In this document: piece by piece, positions 57,958-64,000 of the stretch
Numbering within the stretch: position 1 is the stretch's first letter
Layout of the letters: each line of letters starts with the position of its first letter
Assembly (NCBI GenBank): GCA_035696365.1
Contig: DASRQS010000136.1
Location: 1-64,000 of the forward strand
DNA: 64,000 nucleotides
Source: JALYLC01 sp035696365
GTDB taxonomy: Bacteria; Actinomycetota; Thermoleophilia; Gaiellales; JALYLC01
Direction of reading: 5' to 3'
Made by a program: the position numbers and the translations under genes
The notes under the pieces: generated by a model
Told to the model about the DNA's origin: nothing
The model's input: only the letters and a program-made list of their open reading frames with translations
Databases searched by the model: none

Positions 57958-59409
57958 TCACGCCGTGTCGCTGCCGCGTACGATCACTGCCACCGTGCGC
58001 GCAAGGATGCGTATGTCAGATGTCACGGACCAATGGCGCGCGTACACGCAGTCGAGATGCAGTCGCTCTTCCCAGCTGATCGCGTTTCGGCCGGACACCT
58101 GCCACAGACCGGTGATTCCAGGTCGCACCGAATGCCGTACGCCGGCTTGCCACTCGCTCAGCGCTTCGACCTCGTATTCGCGCATCGGGCGTGGTCCCAC
58201 GAGCCCCATGTCGCCTCGTATGACGTTCCAAAGCTGAGGCAGTTCGTCCAGGCTACGCAGTCTCAACCGACGACCGATGCGTGTGGCGTGCATGTACGCG
58301 CTGCCGGCCTTCAGCTGAAGTGCAGCGTCTTCGATCGAGAGGCCTTCGATCAGATCGGAGCCCTGTAGTTCGGCGCCTTGGACCATCGTGCGGAACTTGA
58401 GCATGCTGAACACCTGGGCGCCTTTGCCCACCCGGCGTTGTCGAAAGATGATCGGTCCCCCATCCGCAACCTTGATCACGATCGCAATCGCGAGGAGGAG
58501 CGGGCACAGCAGCAGAAGGAGAAGCGAGGCGCCGAGAATGTCGAGCGCGCGCTTGATCCCGTGCTCGCCGAGGCATCGCGGCATGCCGCCGGCTTCGAGC
58601 ACCGTGATGCGGCCTAGTTCATAGCCGCGCGCCTGCACGATCTCGTAGAGGCGCGGGATGACTTGGACGCGGACACCTTGCAGGGTGCGCAGTACTTCGA
58701 GCACATCGGCGTCGATTGCGCTTGTGTACGCGACGATGACCAGCTCGATGTTGTGCTCTGCGACGAGACGCGGTAGCTCGGCGAGCTGCCCGAGTGTCGC
58801 GGGGGCTCCCGCTGGAAGCTCGAGTGGTTCATCGTCGAGAAAGCCGACGACCTCGAAAGCGCATTCGCGGTGGCGCAGGGAGAGCTCCCACACGTGGCGC
58901 GCCGTCGAACCCGTTCCCAAGACGACCGTCCTCGCTGGAACACGGCGTTCCGCCACAGCGGCAAGAATGCGTGCCGCTACCCACGCGGCGGGCAAGCCGA
59001 TAGAGGCGATCACGAGCCGTTTGGCGTCGAGGATGCCGTCAAAGCCCCCCGAGACGAGTGCCGCGACGACAGCCGCAACCCAGCCGAAGAGCGCAAGCTG
59101 GCCAGCGGTGCGCAGCCGCGCCCCAGGCAAGCGAGTCGCAGGATCGTATGCGCGTGTCGCGCCAAGCAGCAGAATCGTCAGGACGGTTGTCAGCAGCAAA
59201 CCGGCGTTCGCCTGCCAGGACATCCTGGCCGCGACCGGGTGGGCTCCGCCATCGCGCATGAGCGCGAGGAAGGCCGACGTCACCAGGACGTCAAACCCGA
59301 CGAGGGCAGCTCGGACTTTGTCGCCACGACGATCGTTCGATCGCCGTTCAGTGCTGGCGGTGCCGTAGTCTGTAGCCAGCTCCGTGCGCTCGATGACGAT
59401 GGAATTCAC
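57958..59409 (-). CDS. Undecaprenyl-phosphate sugar phosphotransferase (WbaP/CpsE type)
   Basis: The 483-residue protein starts repeat-unit synthesis by moving a sugar phosphate onto undecaprenyl phosphate. It has five membrane helices, a CoA-binding-like domain (RTVVLGTGSTARHVWELSLR, FEVVGFLDDEPLELPAGAPA) and the C-terminal transferase domain: KRALDILGASLLLLLLCPLL, GPIIFRQRRVGKGAQVFSML, KFRTMVQGAELQGSD, RSLDELPQLWNVIRGDMGLV, GPRPMREYEVEALSEWQAGV, RHSVRPGITGLWQVSGRNAI. The start is GTG 59409 with GGAG seven bases upstream. The sugar (glucose or galactose) is not determined. Confidence 0.95.
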   Translation of the reverse strand: MNSIVIERTELATDYGTASTERRSNDRRGDKVRAALVGFDVLVTSAFLALMRDGGAHPVAARMSWQANAGLLLTTVLTILLLGATRAYDPATRLPGARLRTAGQLALFGWVAAVVAALVSGGFDGILDAKRLVIASIGLPAAWVAARILAAVAERRVPARTVVLGTGSTARHVWELSLRHRECAFEVVGFLDDEPLELPAGAPATLGQLAELPRLVAEHNIELVIVAYTSAIDADVLEVLRTLQGVRVQVIPRLYEIVQARGYELGRITVLEAGGMPRCLGEHGIKRALDILGASLLLLLLCPLLLAIAIVIKVADGGPIIFRQRRVGKGAQVFSMLKFRTMVQGAELQGSDLIEGLSIEDAALQLKAGSAYMHATRIGRRLRLRSLDELPQLWNVIRGDMGLVGPRPMREYEVEALSEWQAGVRHSVRPGITGLWQVSGRNAISWEERLHLDCVYARHWSVTSDIRILARTVAVIVRGSDTA

Positions 59410-59881
59410 TCACGTGCTCCGGCGAACGTTGCGAGAGCGTCTCGGAGAGGGCGTCCATCCGCATGCCCGGCGGAATTCCAAGCGCCAAGCCCTGGCAATC
59501 CGACGACCTTCGCGTAGCAAGCCTCGCGACGGCGCCCGAGTGGTTCCTCTCCTTCGCATGGACACGGATGGTGGCGAGAGCTGGATCGTGCGGCAATGCA
59601 CCCCACGGTCCAATCTCGCCGAGAAGCGCCAAAATGGATGTACCAGAGCTGTACCTCTCGACAAACACCCGGAGGTCTTCGCCAGTTTGCGCATGGTTTG
59701 CGCGCCTCTGGGTGGATGTGGGCACCCTACCGCCCCGTATTTTGCGGCGGGCAGCACGACGCGCTCATCTCACTGATGAGCGAACGGCAGGGCGTGGCAC
59801 AACGATGGCCAAGCCACGCCTTCCTTCGACGTTCTCTCTAGCCGCTCGACGCCGTCCTGATGTCGCCGGTGGGCTTCCCGT
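59410..59881. other. Intergenic region without a convincing gene
   Basis: About 470 bp between the sugar phosphotransferase and paralogue B. A - strand frame (59725 down to inside the transferase start) reads GTSILALLGEIGPWGALPHD in part, but it overlaps the next gene's start by 62 bases and has no ribosome site. I see no RNA gene or repeat. It should hold the promoter of the - strand transferase/GT4 pair. Confidence 0.4.
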
Positions 59882-60442
59882 TCAGGGACAGCCGCTGCCA
59901 GGCACGGGATAGATCGCGCCCTTGGAGACGAGCGTTGGGACAGAGCGAGCCGAAACGCGGCTGGCAAGGTGTTCCTGCGTCATGCAGATAGAGACCTTGG
60001 TGTGATATTGCTTGTCGGCTGGCGCCGGGCTGCGGCTCGGGGATTGCGCGTTGGCGGTTCCGCCCGTAGCCGAGTCAATCGCCGCGGTCGAGGAATCGAC
60101 GGCTTGCTGGAGCGCTCCAACGACGTCCCCGCTCACGGAGTTCGAAACTGCGCCGATCGTTCCGGCAACTGCGCCGACCTTGTCGGCGGACTCGCCCACG
60201 GCCGAGCGGAGCGCGGCGACGGAGGAGTTGGCGGCTTGCCGGAGCGGGCCTAAGAATTGCTCTCTGAACGTGTTCGACACGGAGCCGACCCCGCTGAACG
60301 CCACCCAGCTCGCTAGTACGGCCAGGAAGAGCACGACCACCGCAAGCGCCCATCGCGCCTCGGAGAGCGTCATCTCTTCGCCCGCATCGACAGGCTCTTC
60401 GTGGAGCCCTTCTTCGAGTTCGGGATCGTCGTGACCCGGCAA
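59882..60442 (-). CDS. Membrane/secreted protein, paralogue B (KGAIYPVP family)
   Basis: The 186-residue product has an acidic N-terminus (MPGHDDPELEEGLHEEPVDA), a membrane helix (ALAVVVLFLAVLASWVAFSG, about residues 32-51), an Ala/Ser-rich region with repeated helix-like units (NSSVAALRSAVGESADKVGA, DSSTAAIDSATGGTANAQ) and the C-terminal motif KQYHTKVSICMTQEHLASRV with SARSVPTLVSKGAIYPVPGS and paired Cys. It shares the C-terminus and promoter layout with paralogue A (46836-47333). The two copies flank the polysaccharide locus. Function unknown. Confidence 0.82.
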   Translation of the reverse strand: MPGHDDPELEEGLHEEPVDAGEEMTLSEARWALAVVVLFLAVLASWVAFSGVGSVSNTFREQFLGPLRQAANSSVAALRSAVGESADKVGAVAGTIGAVSNSVSGDVVGALQQAVDSSTAAIDSATGGTANAQSPSRSPAPADKQYHTKVSICMTQEHLASRVSARSVPTLVSKGAIYPVPGSGCP

Positions 60443-60474
60443 CGCGTTCCTCGCGATCCTCGTTCACCAGCCTT

Positions 60475-60500
60475 TACCGGCGGACGGCGCGAAACCTTAC
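60475..60500 (-). promoter_or_regulatory. Predicted ECF-type promoter of paralogue B
   Basis: On the - strand: GTAAGG (60500-60495), a 15-base spacer, CGGTA (60479-60475), 33 bases before the gene start. It matches the element of paralogue A in both boxes and spacing. Confidence 0.55.
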
Positions 60501-60576
60501 GGGGAGGATGGGGTGATTCGACCACCTCGCGCGTCGGCCCGTCGTGCCGCCACCCAGAGCCTCAACTGGGGAGCGT

Positions 60577-60612
60577 CGGTGGTGGGTCAGGTATCGAACA
60601 GACCCACCACCG
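60577..60612. repeat. Perfect 12-bp inverted repeat
   Basis: CGGTGGTGGGTC (60577-60588), a 12-base loop, GACCCACCACCG (60601-60612). It lies in the 430-bp gap between paralogue B and the PPOX gene, about 100 bases upstream of the paralogue B promoter. It could be a terminator for upstream transcription or an operator. The rest of this gap shows no gene. Confidence 0.6.
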
Positions 60613-60875
60613 GAGCGCAAGTTTACTCTTCGTGCGGATGAGCACCAGGGGTGCCTTCCACCACCAGAACTCTTCGCGTGAGCCGTTGAGGGCGCAGAGC
60701 CGTAAACCAACATGGCAACGGAGAAGGCGACGCCGGCGCATGGGTCGGCGGAGGCCCTGCTAGTCGTCGTGGTTTTCGTAGCCGGCGTTCCCAACCGAGT
60801 AGCCTGCCGCTGTCCGGCAGCGCCGGACTGCCAGGCGCGACGTCGCCGCCCGGTGAGTCACCTTGTCGCTTCGGA

Positions 60876-61298
60876 TCATCGCGTACTCGTTGCGGCTTCC
60901 CAGCCGTGCCAGTCATGGATGTCGATGGCGAGCACGGGCAGGTTGGGGCTCTCGCGCCGGTACTGCTCGTACTTTTCGATCAGCAGGCGGAGTGCCAACT
61001 CAGCCTCCTCACCGGCGTCGAGCACGCGCGCCTGTCCATCTAGTCGCACCCACCACAGCCGGCTCCAGTCGTCTTCGTAGTGGTCAACCAGGACGGTGAC
61101 GCCGGGACGGGCGCGGGCGTTCTCGATGCGGCGTAGCCGGCGCGAGCGCTTGGGCTTGGCGTCGACGGCGCTGTAGAGCGTCTTGCCGTGGATGACAAAG
61201 ACGATCGGCACGAGGTGCGGACAGCCGTCCGCATCGATCGTCGCCAGCCGCGCGACCCGCGCAGAGAGCACCCGTCTGAGCGCTTTCTCCCGGTCCAC
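60876..61298 (-). CDS. PPOX-class probable F420-dependent enzyme (Rv0121 type)
   Basis: The product belongs to the split-barrel flavin/F420 family: RRVLSARVARLATIDADGCP, HLVPIVFVIHGKTLYSAVDA, KPKRSRRLRRIENARARPGV, TVLVDHYEDDWSRLWWVRLD, GQARVL. From GTG 61298 it has 140 residues, the usual family size. GTG codons at 61331 and 61343 are alternatives, and no ribosome site decides. Members reduce or oxidise small compounds with F420 or flavin. It is downstream of the isomerase gene on the same strand, but about 120 bases apart. Confidence 0.85.
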   Translation of the reverse strand: MDREKALRRVLSARVARLATIDADGCPHLVPIVFVIHGKTLYSAVDAKPKRSRRLRRIENARARPGVTVLVDHYEDDWSRLWWVRLDGQARVLDAGEEAELALRLLIEKYEQYRRESPNLPVLAIDIHDWHGWEAATSTR

Positions 61299-61416
61299 CT
61301 GGGAAGTATCGCGGCGAACCCCGACCAGCACGCCGAGTACCACGGCCGAATGCGCAGGCAGGAGGTCGGCGGTTTTGAATCCTGATTGGTTCCATTGCCC
61401 GTTGCTGACGTCTCCG

Positions 61417-62115
61417 TTATCCCGGGAGCTGGGTCCGGAAGAGGCGGCCGAGACCTTCGATCTCGTCGCGGATCCCGGCGAGTCGTAGGCAATGCCAGGC
61501 AAGCGCGTGGTTCGATGACGTGATCGGCTTTCCGACGCGCTCCTCGGCGCGCTCGACGATGCCGCAGACACGCAGGCTGGTACAGGCGACGAAGGCGGCG
61601 TCGACGGCCGGATCGGAAGCCAATTCGATCAACGCGTCCTCGATCGAGGCCTCGCTGATGCGGGCGACGGCGTTGTCATCGGGGAGGTTGAAGGAGCCCA
61701 TGACGGGCACCTCGAGGCTCTCCGCCAGGATCGCGCGGCGCATTCCCTGGTTGACCTCGTCGACGTACGGTGTGAGTAGCGCGATGCGGCTCGTCCGCAT
61801 CGCCGCAAGGGCGGTGAGTGCCGCCGTGAACGGGTTCGTGACGGCGATGCCGGGTCGCGCCTCGTGCACGCGGGCGGCCACGTTCGCCGGGCCGATCACC
61901 ATCGCACCCGACGTACAGCCGTAGCCGACAACGTCGATCCGTTCGCCAGGACGCAGGACGGCCGTGCAGTCGACCAGCCGTGCCTCCATCGCAGCGAGGG
62001 TCTCGGAGTTGATGTCCGGCGAGTTCATGATCCTGCTCGCGAACACGCCGACGCCCGCGAAGCGAGGCACGATCTGGCGCCATTCAGCTTCGATCGTGTG
62101 GTCCGTCGCCAGCAC
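61417..62115 (-). CDS. Asp/Glu racemase-maleate isomerase family protein
   Basis: The 232-residue product (from GTG 62115) has the two Cys motifs of the family, DVVGYGCTSGAMVIGPANVA and DAAFVACTSLRVCGIVERAE, and the pattern RIALLTPYVDEVNQGMRRAI. Maleate isomerases and arylmalonate decarboxylases share this fold. The expected first strand, AAIGLIV, lies upstream of GTG 62115, in a frame that is open back to the TAG of the dehydrogenase gene and is in the same frame as it, but with no ATG, GTG or TTG. The true start is therefore unclear (an ATC or CTG start, or read-through). Confidence 0.8.
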   Translation of the reverse strand: MLATDHTIEAEWRQIVPRFAGVGVFASRIMNSPDINSETLAAMEARLVDCTAVLRPGERIDVVGYGCTSGAMVIGPANVAARVHEARPGIAVTNPFTAALTALAAMRTSRIALLTPYVDEVNQGMRRAILAESLEVPVMGSFNLPDDNAVARISEASIEDALIELASDPAVDAAFVACTSLRVCGIVERAEERVGKPITSSNHALAWHCLRLAGIRDEIEGLGRLFRTQLPG

Positions 62116-62223
62116 GATCAGTCCGATCGCCGCGCGCGACGCGACGCCGCCGTCGAGCGTGTGGGCGATGTGGTGGCGGTTGACGCGGAGGTTGTGGTCG
62201 GTCGCGGCGATAGTGATCCTCGT

Positions 62224-63474
62224 CTACCGGCTGCCGGCGGCGAGCGCCAGACCGGTCACGTCGATCGCGGTTGGCTCCTGACGCAGCATATCGGCGAGCA
62301 GGCGCGCCGATCCGGCCGACATCGTCCAGCCCATGTGGCCGTGGCCCGTGTTGAGCCACAGGTTTGCCTGCTTCGAGGGTCCGATGATCGGCGGCCCTCC
62401 GGGCGTCATCGGACGAAGCCCCGCCCAGTAGCTCGGCGTCGACCAATCCGCCGCAGCGGGGAAGAGCGAGCGTGCGGAGCGCAGCATGGCGTCGAAATCC
62501 GACGGTCTGTGGGACGTGTCGTAGCCCTTGAACTCCGCCGTCGAGGTGAGTCTGAGGCGATCGCCGAAACGGGCCCAGGCAACGAGGTTGTTCTCGTCGA
62601 CGCCGCCGACGCAGGGTGCGCCCTCGCGAGCCGGCAGCGTCACGGAGTAGCCCTTGACGGGGTAGATCGGGAGGCGCAAACCGAGCTGCTTGCCGAGGCC
62701 GGCCGACCAGCAGCCGGCACACAGCACGTAGGCGTCGGCGGAGGCCGGGCCGCGCGATGTGCGGACATGCTCGACGCGGTCGCCGGCGAGGGTGAAGCCG
62801 AGCACGTTCGTCGCGAAGCGGAACGTCACTCCGCGCTGCGCCAGCCAGTCGACGAGACCGCGCGTGAAGAGGCGCGAGTCGCCCGATTCGTCGCTTGGGC
62901 AGTAGATCGCGCCACCGATCTGGTCGCTCGCTGCGGCGAACGCGGCTTCGACCGCGATCACCTGCTCGGGAGTGAGGATCTCCATCACCTGCCCGGCCTC
63001 GCGGAGTATCTCCATGTGCGCCACACCGGCCTCGAACGAGGCCGTGTCGCGGTAGAGGTAGAGCAGGCCCTTGCTCAGCCCGTCGTAGGCGATGCCCGTG
63101 TCCTCGACGATCGCGTGCAGCCGCTCTTGTGAGTAGCTGCAGAGCCGCAGCTTGGTGAGCGTGTTGACGCGCGCGCGCTCGGCGGTGCACTCACGCAGGA
63201 ACTTCAGAGACCAGCGATAGAGATCGGGGTCAAGGCTGGGCGAGAAGCGCAGCGCCTGGTCGCGGCGGAAGAGCGACTTGACGAGGATCTTCGGCGCCCT
63301 TGGCGAGGCCCAGGTATATGAGTGACCGGGCGCGATCAGGCCGGCGTTACCGAAGCTCGTTTCGTCGGCGGCGCCCTCGTGCCGCTCGACAACAGATACC
63401 TCGTGGCCGTCCTTGCAGAGTTCGTACGCCGTGGTCAGTCCGACAACGCCGGCACCAATGACGATGACCTTCAC
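62224..63474 (-). CDS. D-amino-acid dehydrogenase-like flavoprotein (DadA family)
   Basis: The 416-residue enzyme oxidises D-amino acids or related amines with FAD. FAD-binding motif VIVIGAGVVGLTTAYELCKD with Glu in SVVERHEG; the DadA block ADETSFGNAGLIAPGHSYTW; C-terminal SYWAGLRPMTPGGPPIIGPS, NLWLNTGHGHMGWTMSAGSA. The start is GTG 63474. The racemase-family gene follows directly, which suggests a small D-amino-acid or related acid pathway. No transporter is adjacent. A short possible peptide overlaps its start. Confidence 0.93.
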   Translation of the reverse strand: MKVIVIGAGVVGLTTAYELCKDGHEVSVVERHEGAADETSFGNAGLIAPGHSYTWASPRAPKILVKSLFRRDQALRFSPSLDPDLYRWSLKFLRECTAERARVNTLTKLRLCSYSQERLHAIVEDTGIAYDGLSKGLLYLYRDTASFEAGVAHMEILREAGQVMEILTPEQVIAVEAAFAAASDQIGGAIYCPSDESGDSRLFTRGLVDWLAQRGVTFRFATNVLGFTLAGDRVEHVRTSRGPASADAYVLCAGCWSAGLGKQLGLRLPIYPVKGYSVTLPAREGAPCVGGVDENNLVAWARFGDRLRLTSTAEFKGYDTSHRPSDFDAMLRSARSLFPAAADWSTPSYWAGLRPMTPGGPPIIGPSKQANLWLNTGHGHMGWTMSAGSARLLADMLRQEPTAIDVTGLALAAGSR

Positions 63475-63584
63475 GTCTGCTGGGTCTGACCGGCGACGTC
63501 GGCCGAGTCGTCGGCTGCGACCTGGCTGGTCTGGCTCATCCGCTGGTTCGTGTGGAGGCCCTCGAGGTTGCTGATCGCCGCCAT
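63471..63584 (-). CDS. Possible 37-residue peptide coupled to the dehydrogenase gene
   Basis: A frame from ATG 63584 to TGA 63471 overlaps the dehydrogenase GTG as GTGA. The product is rich in Gln, Thr, Asp and Ala (it begins MAAISNLEGLHTNQRMSQTS), without Cys or a membrane helix. No ribosome site is seen; an internal ATG at 63539 is possible. The coupling is suggestive but the frame is short. Confidence 0.3.
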   Translation of the reverse strand: MAAISNLEGLHTNQRMSQTSQVAADDSADVAGQTQQT

Positions 63585-64000
63585 CGTTGCACCCGCGCGG
63601 CATCGAGGTACGCGAGTTCGAGCCTACACGAGACCAGTTGCGACGCTCGCGGCGCGGTCGCTGCAGGAGCGGCGCAGCGGCGCTGCCGCCGCTTCATGCT
63701 GCCTCCCCTCATGGTTCCGCCGATGAGCCTGGCCTGCACGCCCGCCTCGTCAGCGGCAGCGACGAGCCGCAATGCCTCCTGTGTCACGTCCGGGAGGATC
63801 ACGTCGCGCGTTGCGATTGTCCGAGCGGCGACACCGGAGGTGAGTCTACCGGCCGCAGCGCTCCCGGATGTCGAGCGCGGGGCGCAACTGGCCCGGCGGG
63901 CGAGAGCATTCGCATCACATGGATCTGGACGAAGCGAGCTGCCAGGCTTAGGCCTTTGAGGTCCCCACCTAGCGATCCGTCGATCGCGCCGGCCGAAGCG
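63585..64000. other. Right-end region with a truncated gene fragment
   Basis: On the - strand, GTG 63802 opens a frame reading ILPDVTQEALRLVAAADEAG then VQARLIGG, which looks like the start of a nucleotidyltransferase-like or related protein (pattern: helix, then ARLIGG). After about 63720 the frame becomes Arg-rich and loses any family pattern. So only a short, broken N-terminal piece is visible. No complete gene is seen to the window end. Confidence 0.35.

Noticed and set aside
59348..59725. A - strand 125-codon frame before the sugar phosphotransferase
   Set aside because: It overlaps the next gene's start by 62 bases, lacks a ribosome site, and shows no family pattern.
1..64000. CRISPR arrays, insertion sequences, prophage and integrase genes
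   Set aside because: No regularly spaced repeats, transposase, integrase or phage structural gene was found.

Overview
The window is very GC-rich, densely coded bacterial DNA. The gene content points to a motile high-GC actinobacterium, most likely of the Thermoleophilia/Solirubrobacterales type: a Gram-positive flagellum without P/L-ring genes, FliW-CsrA control, an F420/PPOX-type enzyme, a BTAD-cyclase-ATPase regulator, and many overlapping GTG/TTG starts. This placement is inferred from gene content; no 16S or marker gene is present.

Region 1 (1-24251) is a large flagellar locus in several divergent blocks. The left edge holds the last codons of a flagellin gene and a terminator, then a repeat cluster and fliA (-). 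The + block fliO-fliP-fliQ-fliR-flhB-flhA-flhF plus two small unknown genes makes the export gate. The - block flgF-flgG-flgJ-flgN-flgK-flgL-fliW-csrA-fliC-CHAP hydrolase makes the rod, hook junction, filament and their control. A + pair of FliK-like and FhlB genes follows. The last - block, fliJ-SLT transglycosylase-fliK-flgD-TIGR02530-flgE-flbD-motA-motB-fliL-fliN-methyltransferase, makes the hook and motor. fliE-fliI, fliM, fliD/fliS and flgB/flgC are not in the window.

Region 2 (24416-32431) is signalling. It has a SAM methyltransferase, a TPR/SLOG-like/nucleotide-cyclase protein downstream of a transmembrane TIR protein, a small secreted peptide, and a 1064-residue BTAD-cyclase-ATPase-TPR regulator.

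Region 3 (32625-38137) is an unusual phosphate-type ABC operon: secreted protein, PstS, PstC, PstA, PstB, membrane-anchored protein, second PstB. It is followed by a small His/Asp/Glu-rich tandem-repeat protein and an MFS transporter with a cyclic-nucleotide-binding tail.

Region 4 (40543-46291) holds a subtilase-GAF-sigma factor-small protein operon, a convergent cyclodeaminase-family gene, and a DeoR-MFS-HAD operon with a perfect operator palindrome, followed by a frameshifted gene remnant.

Region 5 (46836-60442) is an exopolysaccharide locus: O-antigen-ligase-type protein, ECF sigma factor, Wzz/tyrosine kinase, flippase, pyruvyltransferase, polymerase, two GT4 transferases and an initiating sugar-phosphate transferase. 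It is bracketed by two paralogous membrane/secreted proteins with matching promoter-like elements.

Region 6 (60876-64000) is metabolic: a PPOX-class enzyme, an Asp/Glu-racemase/maleate-isomerase family protein and a DadA-like D-amino-acid dehydrogenase. The right end has only a short gene fragment. No tRNA, rRNA, CRISPR array or insertion sequence was seen.
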